A stretch of DNA of 64,000 nt, taken from NCBI RefSeq assembly GCF_024172085.1, contig NZ_JAMZDZ010000001.1, forward strand, positions 434,001 to 498,000, in the 5' to 3' direction. The DNA is from Hamadaea flava (GTDB lineage Bacteria; Actinomycetota; Actinomycetes; Mycobacteriales; Micromonosporaceae). Under the pieces are notes generated by a model. That model searched no databases, was not told the origin of the DNA, and saw nothing but the letters and a program-made list of their open reading frames with translations. Numbering within the stretch: position 1 is the stretch's first letter; each line of letters starts with the position of its first letter. A program made the translations under genes and the position numbers. This document shows positions 42,417-50,654 of the stretch, piece by piece.

Positions 42417-42422
42417 TAGCGT
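42417..42422 (+). promoter_or_regulatory. candidate -10 hexamer, leaderless start at 42429
   Basis: TAGCGT, 6 nt before GTG 42429. CGAACACTTG and ATTCGTTCGG in the spacer toward the Lrp gene are candidate Lrp-contact sequences. Confidence 0.4.
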
Positions 42423-42428
42423 CGAACC

Positions 42429-43718
42429 GTGACGAAGACACGACTGGGAGTCTGGGCCGGTACCGCCATGGTGCTCGGCGGCGTACTCGGGCCGGGCATG
42501 CTCGTGCTCCCGCATCTGGCGGCGACGGCGGCGGGACCGGGCGCGATCGTGGCTTGGGCGGGCCTCGTCGTGGTCAGCGTCCCGGTCGCGATCACGTTCG
42601 CCCGGCTGGGGGCAAGGCTGCCGGGTGGCGGTGGGGTGGCGCACTACGCCGGGGCGGCGTTCGGGCGCTGGGCGTACGCCCTGGTCGGCTGGTGGTTCTT
42701 CGCGGCGGTGCCGATCGGGACGCTGGCCGGCGCGCTCGCGGGCGGACTCTACGCCGCTACCGCGTTCGGCTGGCCCGGGCCGGCCACCACGGTGATCGCC
42801 GCCCTGGTCTTGACGGCGGCGTTCGCGGCCAACGCGGCCGGCCTGCGGATCGGCGCCAAAGTGCAGGTCGGCCTGCTCGCGCTGCTACTCGTGGTGCTGA
42901 TCGGCGCCATCGTCGCCAGTACGCCCGCCGTCCAGGCCGCGTACTTCGAGCCGTTCCTCCCCCGCGGGCTCGGCGGCGTCGGCCGGGCGGTCGGAGTACT
43001 GATGTTCGCGTTCGTCGGCTGGGAGGCCGCGAGCCACCTGTCGGCGGAGTTCTCGGGAAAGCGGCTGCTGACCGCGACCAGCCTGACCCTGGCCGTGATG
43101 GCGGTCGTCTATCTCGGCGTCGCGGTGACCGCCGCGGGCTCCGGCGCGGCAGCCTCCCCGGTGCCGCTGACGACGATGCTGAGCACCGGCATCGGGCGCA
43201 CCGCCGCGCCCGTCACCGGAGTCGCCGCCCTCGTGCTTACCTTCGGCGCGGTCAACACCTACCTCGCCGGAGCAAGCCGACTAGGTGCCGCGCTCGCCGA
43301 GCAGCGCCTGCTGCCCCATCGGCTGGCTCGGCCCGGACGTAGCCTGCTCGTCATGGCCGCCGCCATCACCGTCGCCGGAGTCGTCACGGCCGGCCGTCCG
43401 CTCGACCTCGATCCGCTGCTGCGGGCCACGTCCGCGTGCCTGGCGACAGTGATGGCGCTCGGCACCGCCGCCGCCGTCCGGCTGCTGCGCGGACCCGGCC
43501 GGGCGACCGCGATCGCCGCGACCGCGCTGACTTCACTCACGCTCGCGCTGTGCGGGGCGTACCTGGTCGTCCCGGCCGCGATCGCGATCTTCGGCGGAGC
43601 CGTCCGCGCCGGATTTCAGAAGCGACTCCATTCCCGACCGGGCACCACGTCCCACGGAACGTCCGCCGGCTCGGCGAGAAACACCGGCCGGCTGACCACG
43701 AAGTCCCCGGCCCGCTGA
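42429..43718 (+). CDS. APC-superfamily amino-acid permease/exporter (YjeH-like)
   Basis: A 429-aa membrane protein with about eleven to twelve hydrophobic helices and the unwound-helix motif VLGGVLGPGML at residues 15-25, as in YjeH-type methionine/branched-chain exporters. After the last membrane helix comes a ~38-residue basic tail (GFQKRLHSRPGTTSHG and on). That tail is encoded antisense to the 3' end of the convergent gene, so the two ORFs share ~100 bp. Regulated most likely by the divergent Lrp protein. Confidence 0.85.
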   Translation: MTKTRLGVWAGTAMVLGGVLGPGMLVLPHLAATAAGPGAIVAWAGLVVVSVPVAITFARLGARLPGGGGVAHYAGAAFGRWAYALVGWWFFAAVPIGTLAGALAGGLYAATAFGWPGPATTVIAALVLTAAFAANAAGLRIGAKVQVGLLALLLVVLIGAIVASTPAVQAAYFEPFLPRGLGGVGRAVGVLMFAFVGWEAASHLSAEFSGKRLLTATSLTLAVMAVVYLGVAVTAAGSGAAASPVPLTTMLSTGIGRTAAPVTGVAALVLTFGAVNTYLAGASRLGAALAEQRLLPHRLARPGRSLLVMAAAITVAGVVTAGRPLDLDPLLRATSACLATVMALGTAAAVRLLRGPGRATAIAATALTSLTLALCGAYLVVPAAIAIFGGAVRAGFQKRLHSRPGTTSHGTSAGSARNTGRLTTKSPAR

Positions 43719-44104
43719 GCCCGCAGAATCAATCCCAGCTCGAACAGCTCCGGATCGGCGGTGTGGGAGTACCGCAGGGTGAGGTCGTGCTGCTCCCGAT
43801 AGCCGAACGCCCACTGCTCAAGCTGCGACGGCACTCGCCCGACCAGACGTTCACCGTCGAGCGTGATCTGCGGGCCGGTCAAGCCGTCCACCGCGACGCA
43901 GACGAGCGCATCGTCGGCGCAGTAAACGGTGAGGCCGCGCTCATCCAGCTCGCCGAACCTTCGAACGTTCGGGTCGCGGCCCGGGGAAAGCACGCGAATG
44001 ACCTCGGCGCACGTCATCCCAAACCGCAGCGGCCCAACACCGGCAAGCGGCTCAAACTCCCACTGTTCCCGGTCATCGTCCGAGAAGACTCGCCAGATGT
44101 CCAT
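43616..44104 (-). CDS. hypothetical protein
   Basis: A 162-aa soluble protein. The segment GVGPLRFGMTCAEVIRVL resembles a short motif (PxRFGMTxxEV) seen in many uncharacterised, possibly immunity-like small proteins, but I cannot assign a family. ATG 44104 is preferred, with GGAG about 10 nt upstream; ATG 44113 and GTG 44122 are in frame. Its last ~34 codons overlap the permease gene on the other strand. Confidence 0.6.
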   Translation of the reverse strand: MDIWRVFSDDDREQWEFEPLAGVGPLRFGMTCAEVIRVLSPGRDPNVRRFGELDERGLTVYCADDALVCVAVDGLTGPQITLDGERLVGRVPSQLEQWAFGYREQHDLTLRYSHTADPELFELGLILRAQRAGDFVVSRPVFLAEPADVPWDVVPGREWSRF

Positions 44105-44157
44105 GCGCGGCATTCTCCGCACGTCGCTCGATGGCTGGATGACCAGGGTGCGGACTT

Positions 44158-44205
44158 GATCTAGGCGGGAAACGGCTGCCTGAGCAACCGTTTCCCGCCT
44201 AGATC
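44158..44205. terminator. 18-bp perfect inverted repeat after the VOC gene
   Basis: GATCTAGGCGGGAAACGG (44158-44175) pairs exactly with 44188-44205 across a 12-nt loop. It lies 35 nt past the VOC stop on the minus strand. Member of the GATC hairpin set. Confidence 0.78.
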
Positions 44206-44239
44206 ATCCCTGCGTGACGCAACGGCCAGCGCGACGGCG

Positions 44240-44650
44240 CTACTGCGGGTGGACGATGTCGATCATCCACGGTACGCCGAACTGGTCGACGCAGCTTCCG
44301 TACTCGTCGCCCCACATCTGCTTCTCGAGCGCCATCGTGACGGTGCCCTTGGCGGCCAGCTTGTCCCAGTAGCCGCGCAGCGCGTCGGCGTCCTCGCCGC
44401 TGATGCTGATCGAGATGTTCTGGCCGGGCTGGTGCTCCATGCCGGGCGGCAGGTCGGAGGCCATGATCGTGAACCCGGCCGGGGTCTCCAGCAGGGCGTG
44501 CATGATCTGGTCCTTGGTCGCCGCGTCGTCCGAGCCGAACTCGCCGAACGTGGTGAGCTTCAGGTCGCCGCCGAGTACCTCCTGGTAGAACTCCATGGCC
44601 TCCTTGCAGGAGCCGGGGAAGTTCAGGTACGGGTTCAGGCGCGTGCTCAT
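44240..44650 (-). CDS. VOC-family protein (PhnB/glyoxalase-like)
   Basis: A 136-aa vicinal-oxygen-chelate fold protein of the PhnB-like group: LNPYLNFPGSCKEAMEFYQ at the N-terminus and MWGDEYGSCVDQFGVPWMI at the C-terminus. Members serve as small metal-binding enzymes or binding proteins, often of unknown substrate. ATG 44650 follows a perfect AAGGAGG at 4-5 nt. The leader upstream contains five copies of a ~15-bp repeat. Confidence 0.88.
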   Translation of the reverse strand: MSTRLNPYLNFPGSCKEAMEFYQEVLGGDLKLTTFGEFGSDDAATKDQIMHALLETPAGFTIMASDLPPGMEHQPGQNISISISGEDADALRGYWDKLAAKGTVTMALEKQMWGDEYGSCVDQFGVPWMIDIVHPQ

Positions 44651-44695
44651 GGATCCTCCTTGATCGCTGATCACCGTCACAGGGGCGCTGTCCGC

Positions 44696-44764
44696 GGAGA
44701 GCTGACCCCCGGGATAGCCGTCCCGTGGAGAGCTGTCCCCGGAGAGCTGTCTCATGGAGAGCTG
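44696..44764. repeat. five-copy ~15-bp direct repeat upstream of the VOC gene
   Basis: GGAGAGCTG begins at 44696, 44727, 44741 and 44756, with a degenerate copy GGATAGCCG at 44712, so the spacing is 14-16 bp. On the gene strand the unit reads CAGCTCTCC. TAGGCT (44775-44780, minus) just beyond could be the -10, which would put the repeats in the 5' leader. An in-frame ATG at 44755 would translate them as QLSGDSS/QLSADSA. Confidence 0.6.
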
Positions 44765-44870
44765 TCGCCCCTGAGCCTAGGGCGATGTCCCGGGGCCGAC
44801 CGGCGCTTCAGCCGAACGAGTACGGCGAATTCGTTTGTGCCGGCCTCGCCGGCATGCGATCTTTCGCAGC

Positions 44871-45719
44871 GTGAGCAACCCCGCAGACGCCGGCTACGCC
44901 GACAGCATCGCCATCAACCGCGCCAACTGGGACGAACGCGCCCCGGCCCACGCTCAGTCGCCCGGGTACAACGTCGCCGACTTCGCCGCCGATCCGGCGT
45001 ACCTGTCCGAGGTCGTCCGGTTCGACACCCCCCGGCTCGGTGACATCGCCGGTCTTCGTGGCGTACACCTGCAGTGTCACATCGGCACCGACACCGTCTC
45101 CCTCGCCCGGCTCGGCGCGCGGATGACCGGCCTCGACTTCTCGCCCTCCGCGCTGGTGGAGGCCCGCGCGCTCGCCAAGGCCGCCGGCGTCGAGGTCGAC
45201 TTCGTCGAATCCGACGTGTACGCCGCCGCCGACGTCCTCCCGGCGGGCGAGTTCGACCTGGTCTTCACCGGGATCGGAGCCCTGTGCTGGCTGCCGGACG
45301 TACGCCGCTGGGCGGCGGTGGTGGCGCGGCTGCTCAAGCCGGGCGGGCGGCTGTTCCTCCGGGAGGGGCATCCGATGCTCTGGGCGCTCAACGAGCACAC
45401 CACCGACGGCATCAAGGTCACGTATCCGTACTTCGAGACGGCGGAACCGCTGGTCTTCGACGAGCCGGGCACCTATGTGGAGACCGAGACGCAGTTCGAG
45501 CACAACGTCAGCCACAGCTGGAACCACGGGCTCGGGGAGATCGTGTCCGCGCTGCTCGCCGAGGGGATGCGGCTGACGATGCTCGAGGAGCACGACAGCG
45601 TGCCGTGGAAGGCGCTGCTCGAAGGCATGGTGGAGGACGAGCACGGTGAATGGCGGCTGGCCGAGCACCGTGAGCGGGTGCCGATGAGCTACACGCTGCA
45701 GGCGGTACGCGAGCGGTAG
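44871..45719 (+). CDS. class I SAM-dependent methyltransferase
   Basis: A 282-aa enzyme with a Rossmann methyltransferase core: motif I region VHLQCHIGTDTVSLARLGARMTGLDFS (with CHIGTD in place of the usual GxGxG), the acidic loop ESDVYAAAD, and FDLVFTGIGALCWLPD as motif II/post-I. The family is a common actinobacterial small-molecule methyltransferase; the substrate is unknown. GTG 44871 was chosen as the first start that matches family N-termini. Confidence 0.83.
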   Translation: MSNPADAGYADSIAINRANWDERAPAHAQSPGYNVADFAADPAYLSEVVRFDTPRLGDIAGLRGVHLQCHIGTDTVSLARLGARMTGLDFSPSALVEARALAKAAGVEVDFVESDVYAAADVLPAGEFDLVFTGIGALCWLPDVRRWAAVVARLLKPGGRLFLREGHPMLWALNEHTTDGIKVTYPYFETAEPLVFDEPGTYVETETQFEHNVSHSWNHGLGEIVSALLAEGMRLTMLEEHDSVPWKALLEGMVEDEHGEWRLAEHRERVPMSYTLQAVRER

Positions 45720-45732
45720 GGCGCCGGAGCAG

Positions 45733-45738
45733 TAAAAT
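45733..45738 (+). promoter_or_regulatory. candidate -10 hexamer, leaderless start at 45747
   Basis: TAAAAT, 8 nt before ATG 45747 and the most AT-rich hexamer in the region. Confidence 0.5.
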
Positions 45739-45746
45739 CATTCGCG

Positions 45747-46349
45747 ATGAATGATCCGACCACCGAGGGATACGCCGCCACCCCGGCCGAGATCGAGGGG
45801 ATGCTGCGCAACCTCTGCGCGTACGCCTTGAGCGAGCCCGATCCGATGCAACGGTATGTCGAACTGACTCACCAGCAGGTGCTGTTCCAGGGCATGGTCG
45901 AGGCGATCCGCCGCGAACGGGGCCGGGCGCTGGCGGATCTGCTGGTGGCCGGGATGCCGGCGGCCCAGGTCGCGGCGAAGACGAACCTGGCGACCGAGCC
46001 GAAGGTACGCAAGCTGGTCAGCTCGGCCGGTGAGGCGGAACGGGTCAAGGCGGCGGCCCGCCCGGCGAAGGCCACCAAGGCGGCTAAAGCAGCCAAGGCG
46101 GCCAAGGCGGCCCCTGCGAAGAAGGAACCGGAGCCGTTGCCGCCGCACTTGGCCGCGCCCAGTGGGAAACGCGTACTGACGCCGGCCGACCTCGAGGCGT
46201 TGGGGCTCAGCCCGAAGAAGCGCGCCGCCAAGAAGGCGACACCCGCGAAGCAGGCGGCCACCACGGCAGCCGGCACGGAGTCGGCGGCGGGCAAAGGTTC
46301 GGCGGTGGGCAAGGCTGTGCAGCCGAAGGGTCAGAAGAGCGCGAGCTGA
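45747..46349 (+). CDS. basic protein with histone H1-like Lys/Ala tail
   Basis: A 200-aa protein. Residues 1-~95 are an acidic-to-neutral helical domain with a possible helix-turn-helix (ADLLVAGMPAAQVAAKTNL). Residues ~100-200 are Lys/Ala/Pro-rich with repeats such as KAAKAAKAAKAA, like the tails of histone H1-type bacterial proteins and of mycobacterial HupB. It probably binds DNA or RNA non-specifically. The family is not known to me. Its last 19 nt overlap the end of the convergent exonuclease gene. Confidence 0.72.
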   Translation: MNDPTTEGYAATPAEIEGMLRNLCAYALSEPDPMQRYVELTHQQVLFQGMVEAIRRERGRALADLLVAGMPAAQVAAKTNLATEPKVRKLVSSAGEAERVKAAARPAKATKAAKAAKAAKAAPAKKEPEPLPPHLAAPSGKRVLTPADLEALGLSPKKRAAKKATPAKQAATTAAGTESAAGKGSAVGKAVQPKGQKSAS

Positions 46350-47431
46350 CCGGGGATCGGATCACGCCGGTTGCGCCTGCGCCACTGATTCGGCACGTAC
46401 GCAGTGCCGGCCGGGTCGGTGCCGTTCGGGTCGGCGCGCCCGGTCAACGCCCACAGCGACGGCCCGAGCGAGATCCCGTGGCCGGACAGTGCCCGGCGCA
46501 TCACCGCCAGGTCGAGCGGCAGCCGGATGCCGTCGAGCGCCGGGATCGTCAGATCGTGCCGCATCGCCATGATCCGCCGGTTCCGGTCGACGACCTCGCG
46601 GGCTTCGGGCGTACCGAAGTGGGTGGCGGCGCGGTCGCCGACGGCGCTGCGGACGGATTCGGCCTGGCCGTCGTCCCACGCTGACCAGGCCGCGTCGACG
46701 CTGCCGAACGCGGCGAGCAGCCGGGCCGCGGTCGCCGATCCGAAGCCGCGTACGCCGTGCAGGTTGTCGGAGGGGTCGCCGCGCAGCGCCGCGTAGTCCC
46801 GATACTGGCCGGGCGTCACGCCGTACACGTCGGCGAGGGATTCCGGCGTCACCACGACCGCCTCGTCGAATCCGCCGTTGCGGATGCGCAGCACCGACGT
46901 CGTGGGGTCGATCAGGGCGAACGCGTCCCGATCGCTGGTGACGAGGATCGACCGCCAGCCGTCGCAGCGAGCCCGCTCGGCCGAGCTGGCGAGCACGTCG
47001 TCCGCCTCGTACGCAGTCGGCGTGACCACGCAGAGGCCGGCTGCTCGCAACAGCTCGGGCGCGGTCGCCAGCTGGTCGGTCAGGTCGGCGGGTTTGTCCG
47101 GCCGCTGCGCCTTGTAACCGGGGTACGCCACCCGCCGGGCGGATTCGTCGGGGCAGTCGAACCCGACGACCACCGCGTGGGGCCGGATCTTCGCGGCGGC
47201 GCGGGCGATCGACAGCATGAGCCCGTGCAACGCCCAGACCGGGCGGTCCGCGTTGTCGACGAGCTTGCCGATGGGCGCCGCGTGGTACGCCCGGTGCAGC
47301 AGGCTGTTGCCGTCGACCGCCAGCAGCACCGGCCGCCGCTCGGCCGGTATCCCGGTGACAGCTGTTCCGGCGGCCGGCTTCGCGGAGGCAGACGTCCCCG
47401 AGGCGCGTGGCGGCGGGGACGGCGGGGGCAC
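46331..47431 (-). CDS. 5'-3' exonuclease (PolA N-terminal/flap-endonuclease type)
   Basis: A 366-aa stand-alone nuclease. After a ~30-residue Pro/Ala leader it has LLAVDGNSLLHRAYHA, GFDCPDESARR, YEADDVLA, LVTSDRDAFALI and the H3TH region YAALRGDPSDNLHGVRGFGSATA, giving the full set of acidic metal ligands. It would remove RNA primers or flaps alongside DNA polymerase I. Start GTG 47431 with TACTCT 6 nt upstream. Confidence 0.9.
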   Translation of the reverse strand: MPPPSPPPRASGTSASAKPAAGTAVTGIPAERRPVLLAVDGNSLLHRAYHAAPIGKLVDNADRPVWALHGLMLSIARAAAKIRPHAVVVGFDCPDESARRVAYPGYKAQRPDKPADLTDQLATAPELLRAAGLCVVTPTAYEADDVLASSAERARCDGWRSILVTSDRDAFALIDPTTSVLRIRNGGFDEAVVVTPESLADVYGVTPGQYRDYAALRGDPSDNLHGVRGFGSATAARLLAAFGSVDAAWSAWDDGQAESVRSAVGDRAATHFGTPEAREVVDRNRRIMAMRHDLTIPALDGIRLPLDLAVMRRALSGHGISLGPSLWALTGRADPNGTDPAGTAYVPNQWRRRNRRDPIPGQLALF

Positions 47432-47437
47432 CCGCTC

Positions 47438-47443
47438 AGAGTA
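47438..47443 (-). promoter_or_regulatory. candidate -10 hexamer, leaderless start at 47431
   Basis: TACTCT on the minus strand, 6 nt before GTG 47431. It overlaps nearly the end of the next gene upstream (stop 47447). Confidence 0.4.
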
Positions 47444-47446
47444 GCG

Positions 47447-48220
47447 TCAGGGTCCGATCTCGATGCCGAGCTCCCGGCGCAGGTGTTTGCGCAGGGCCTG
47501 CTCCATGGCGTCGGGCCAGGTCGCCCCGGTCCGCTCCGCCAGCTCCCGGGCGACCGGGAGGAACAGCCGTGAGCAGGCCAGATGCGCCGACACCACCGAG
47601 GTGCGGGTCGCCTCGATCGACGGCAGCGCGGCGTACGCGGCGAGCCGGTCGGCGGGCAGGATTCCCTTCAGGCGAAGCGCACCGGCCCGCTCCGCGCCTT
47701 GGAGGACCGCGTCCTCCAGCATCACTTGCAAGATCAACGTACGCAGCAGCCCCGAGCCGGACGCGCCGACGGCGTACTCGCCGCGGCCGAGGACCACGGG
47801 CAACAGTCCGAGCACCCGCAGGAACTCCCGGATCAGGTGCTCGACCCGGGCCGGGTCCGGCGACGGCGGCTCGTCGGCGGGCACTGCCAGCTCCCCGAAC
47901 AGCGGGCGCAGCTGGCCGCGTACGCGGTCGGGGGTGGTGATGGTGACGTCGAAGCGTAGCCAGTCAGCCGTCACGTGGGTGACGACCGTCGTCGTCGCGT
48001 CGGCCATCCGCTGACGGTGCACGACGGTCGCCACCTTGTCGGCGACGGCGTCCCAGTCCGCCGCGTACGCCTTCGGATCGTCCGTCGCGACGACGAGGTC
48101 GACGTCGCTGAACTGGTCCGCCGCGCCCCGGCCGAGACTGCCGCCGAGCCAGGCGGCTTGGACCCGTCGATCGGCGCGCAGCTGGGCGGTCAGCCGATCG
48201 ATCAACTCGTCCGGGGTCAC
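47447..48220 (-). CDS. nucleotidyltransferase domain protein
   Basis: A 257-aa protein with the polymerase-beta-type active site LGGSLGRGAADQFSDVDLVV (GS near residue 26; Asp pair DVD near 40) and a helical C-terminal half. This resembles the aminoglycoside-adenylyltransferase-like group but lacks features that would prove resistance activity. GTG 48220 has AAGGAGG at 5 nt and overlaps the stop of the small membrane protein gene (GTGA). Confidence 0.78.
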   Translation of the reverse strand: MTPDELIDRLTAQLRADRRVQAAWLGGSLGRGAADQFSDVDLVVATDDPKAYAADWDAVADKVATVVHRQRMADATTTVVTHVTADWLRFDVTITTPDRVRGQLRPLFGELAVPADEPPSPDPARVEHLIREFLRVLGLLPVVLGRGEYAVGASGSGLLRTLILQVMLEDAVLQGAERAGALRLKGILPADRLAAYAALPSIEATRTSVVSAHLACSRLFLPVARELAERTGATWPDAMEQALRKHLRRELGIEIGP

Positions 48221-48456
48221 CGGATCCTCCTTCGGTTGCGCGGCCCGCTGCCCGGACCCCGGTAGAGGCTCAGGAAGTACACGCCGGCGCCGAAGACGGT
48301 GAACCCGAGGAACGCCGCCAGCCAAGCCGTGCGCGCGTTGCGGGTGAGCAGCGGATTCTGCAGCATGTCGTCGAGCATCCACGCCCAGAACACGATCAGC
48401 GGGGCGATGAGGAGGAACACCAGGACGCTCTGCACCAGGGGACCGAGCCGGATCAC
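48217..48456 (-). CDS. small membrane protein, PLD_N (PLDc N-terminal) type
   Basis: A 79-aa protein with two hydrophobic segments (about residues 8-28 and 43-64) and the pattern WAWMLDDMLQNPLL...WLAAFLGFTVFGAGVYF, which fits the stand-alone PLD nuclease N-terminal domain family of short membrane proteins. Start GTG 48456 follows TAGATT at 7 nt. It leads a two-gene operon with the nucleotidyltransferase. Confidence 0.65.
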   Translation of the reverse strand: MIRLGPLVQSVLVFLLIAPLIVFWAWMLDDMLQNPLLTRNARTAWLAAFLGFTVFGAGVYFLSLYRGPGSGPRNRRRIR

Positions 48457-48463
48457 GCCGACC

Positions 48464-48469
48464 AATCTA
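48464..48469 (-). promoter_or_regulatory. candidate -10 hexamer, leaderless start at 48456
   Basis: TAGATT on the minus strand, 7 nt before GTG 48456. Confidence 0.45.
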
Positions 48470-48490
48470 CGTCGCCGGTCTACGTCGCGA

Positions 48491-49114
48491 TCACGCCGGA
48501 GCCGGTGCGAGACCGAACCACGCCGCGACCTGCGCGACAAGATCATCCTCCGATGCCGTGCCGTCCACCTCCAGCACCCGCAGCCCGAGATCGGCGGCTT
48601 CGGCCCGGACTCGATCGGTGAACATCGCGTCGCGGGCGAGCAGGTTCGCCAACGCCGTCGCCGGGTCACTCGTGCGGCCCGCGATGTTCCACAACGAACC
48701 CCGGCCCTCGAACGCCGCCCGCCGGAACTCCGGGGTCGGCAGCAGCCAGACCGCGTGGCGTGGACTCGCCAACTGCGGCCGGACCAGGTGCGGCAACAGG
48801 CGGAAACCCTCTGCGACGACGCCCGCGTCCCCGTCGGCCCGGAGGTCGTCGACGATCAGGCCGAACGCCTCACCGCGATACCAGTGGAAGGTGTCGAGCA
48901 TGGTCTCCGGCGACCGCAGCAGCCACCGCTGGTCCATGTCCATCGCCAGGAACCGCGCCAGTTCCGGGCTGTCGGCCGGCGTACTGCGGCGGGCGTGGTC
49001 GGCCATCACGTCGTCGGTGGCGTACAGCCGCAGACCCTGGGCGGCGGCCAGCCGTCGGGCGACGGTCGACTTGCCGCCGCCGCTCCCGCCGCCGATCCAG
49101 TAGACGTGCTCCAT
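48491..49114 (-). CDS. P-loop kinase-like protein
   Basis: A 207-aa P-loop protein. Walker A GGGSGGGKST is at residues 9-18. The acidic segment ATDDVM and a downstream lid-like region fit small-molecule kinases of the AAA_17/cytidylate-kinase-like type. The substrate is unknown. The ATG overlaps the stop of the upstream SDR gene (TGATG on the minus strand), so TetR, SDR and this kinase form one operon. Confidence 0.75.
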   Translation of the reverse strand: MEHVYWIGGGSGGGKSTVARRLAAAQGLRLYATDDVMADHARRSTPADSPELARFLAMDMDQRWLLRSPETMLDTFHWYRGEAFGLIVDDLRADGDAGVVAEGFRLLPHLVRPQLASPRHAVWLLPTPEFRRAAFEGRGSLWNIAGRTSDPATALANLLARDAMFTDRVRAEAADLGLRVLEVDGTASEDDLVAQVAAWFGLAPAPA

Positions 49115-49977
49115 CACTCCGGGTCAGCTGCCTCGGCTTCAGCTGCCTCGACGTCAGCTGCCTCGATGTCGGCACAGCCGGTCAGCTCCAGGCTGCGGCG
49201 CCACAGCTCCGCGCGGGCAGCCAAGTCGTACGCCTGGCTGTCGGCGCGTTCCTCCCGCATGCGGTCGTAGAAGCGCCCAGTGACCCCGTCCAGGTCGCCG
49301 TTGACCGCCAGCCGCCGCACGGATTCCACCCCGACCTCGAGGGCGTCGACGGAGCGGCCGATCGACTTGAGCACCATCTTGGTCGGCATGTAGGTGCCCG
49401 GGTGCAGGCTGTTGACGGTCACCTCCGTGGCGGGCAGCCGCTCGGCCAGCTCAAACCCGGCGATGATCTGCGCGAGCTTGCTCTGGGCGTACGCCCGCAT
49501 GCCGTCGTAGCCGTGCTCCAGCATCAGGTCGTCGAAGTCGAGCGGGTACTGCCCGAGCGAGGCGACGTTGACGATCCGCGCCGGCGCGGCGGCCCGCAGC
49601 AGCGGCAGCAGGTCCAGCGACAACGCGAACCCGGCCAGATAGTTCACGGCGAACCGCAGCTCGTGGCCGTCGGCGCTGACTCGCCGGTCCACCCCGTCGG
49701 GCTCACCGCCGCCGATGCCCGCGTTGCTCACGAAGACGTCCAGCCGGTCGGCCACTTCCCCGACCTGGGCAGCGAGACGGCGTACCTGCTGGAGATCGGC
49801 GAGATCGGCCACGACGGATCGTGGACGCTTGCCGCGCTCGGCGACCTCGGCGGCGACCTGGTCGAGCCGGGTGGTGTCGCGGCCGTGCAGGATCAGGTCG
49901 TGGCCGTCGGCCGCGAGCCGGTACGCGAGCGCGCGGCCCAGGCCGTCGGTGGCGCCGGTGATGAAGATGGTGCTCAT
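49114..49977 (-). CDS. SDR family oxidoreductase with repetitive acidic tail
   Basis: A 287-aa short-chain dehydrogenase: FITGATDGLGRAL (cofactor), SNAGIGG, VNVASLG (Ser) and YAQSKLA (Tyr/Lys). The size and the lack of further domains fit a retinol-dehydrogenase-like SDR. The last ~20 residues (IEAADVEAAEAEAAD) come from a short imperfect DNA repeat of GCAGCTGA type at ~49119-49165 and look like a recent extension. ATG 49977 overlaps the TetR stop (ATGA). Confidence 0.87.
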   Translation of the reverse strand: MSTIFITGATDGLGRALAYRLAADGHDLILHGRDTTRLDQVAAEVAERGKRPRSVVADLADLQQVRRLAAQVGEVADRLDVFVSNAGIGGGEPDGVDRRVSADGHELRFAVNYLAGFALSLDLLPLLRAAAPARIVNVASLGQYPLDFDDLMLEHGYDGMRAYAQSKLAQIIAGFELAERLPATEVTVNSLHPGTYMPTKMVLKSIGRSVDALEVGVESVRRLAVNGDLDGVTGRFYDRMREERADSQAYDLAARAELWRRSLELTGCADIEAADVEAAEAEAADPE

Positions 49978-50573
49978 CGGTGAGTGACTCCCGGGTTCGC
50001 GAGGGTGTGGACGAGTTCGTCGACCAGCTCGGCGCCGAACCGCCGATCGGTGGCGAGTAGGCGATACCAGAGCAGGCCGAAGACCAGGTCGAGGACCGTC
50101 TCCGGGGACAGGCCGGGCGGCAGGTCGCCCCGGTCCTGGGCCCGGTCGACGAGCTGCCGGAGCGCGGCCCGGCGATGACTGAGGAACTCGGCCCGGAAGC
50201 GCTCGCCGAAGGCCGGATTGACCTGCGCCTCCGCCATCAGCGCCCGCAACGTGCCGGCGATACGCGGCTGCCCGCCGAGCTGGAACGTCGCCGTGAGGAA
50301 GGCCCGCAGGTCGGCGGGGTAGCTGCCCTCGTCCGGAATCGGGATGTGCAGCTCGGCCTTGGTGGTCAGGGCGTCGAGCAGCACGTCCGCTTTGGACGGC
50401 CACCAGCGGTAGATGGTCTGCTTGCCCGCGCCCGACCGGGCGGCGATGCCCTCGATGGTGAGCCCCGCGTAGCCGACTTCGGCCAGCAGGTCGAGGGCCG
50501 CCGCCAGGATCGCGAGGCGGCTGGCTTCGCTGCGCGGGCGTCCGGGGCGAGCGGGTTGGCGTTCCACGATCAC
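49974..50573 (-). CDS. TetR-family transcriptional regulator
   Basis: A 199-aa regulator. Its helix-turn-helix runs through ILAAALDLLAEVG and IEGIAARSGAGKQTIYRWWPSKADVL, with a TetR_C-like helical ligand domain. GTG 50573 has TACGCT 6 nt upstream; a second GTG at 50567 is possible. It heads the TetR-SDR-kinase operon and is divergent from a second SDR gene. The 81-nt spacer holds CGAGACGAGACG repeats and an inverted GTCTCG, so it probably represses both directions. Confidence 0.9.
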   Translation of the reverse strand: MIVERQPARPGRPRSEASRLAILAAALDLLAEVGYAGLTIEGIAARSGAGKQTIYRWWPSKADVLLDALTTKAELHIPIPDEGSYPADLRAFLTATFQLGGQPRIAGTLRALMAEAQVNPAFGERFRAEFLSHRRAALRQLVDRAQDRGDLPPGLSPETVLDLVFGLLWYRLLATDRRFGAELVDELVHTLANPGVTHR

Positions 50574-50579
50574 GATGCT

Positions 50580-50639
50580 AGCGTAAAACGAGACGAGACG
50601 TCACGGTTCGAAATTCCGGCCCGGCTCAGTCTCGCTATC
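50580..50639. promoter_or_regulatory. divergent control region TetR / SDR
   Basis: TACGCT (minus, 50580-50585) serves the TetR gene. CGAGAC is directly repeated near 50588-50599, and its complement GTCTCG lies near 50632-50637. These are candidate TetR sites for both operons. Confidence 0.4.
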
Positions 50640-50654
50640 GCAAGGGAGATCCAC

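Noticed and set aside
47447-48220. Aminoglycoside resistance gene
   Set aside because: The nucleotidyltransferase core is present but nothing specific to resistance enzymes is visible; a housekeeping or unknown role is as likely.
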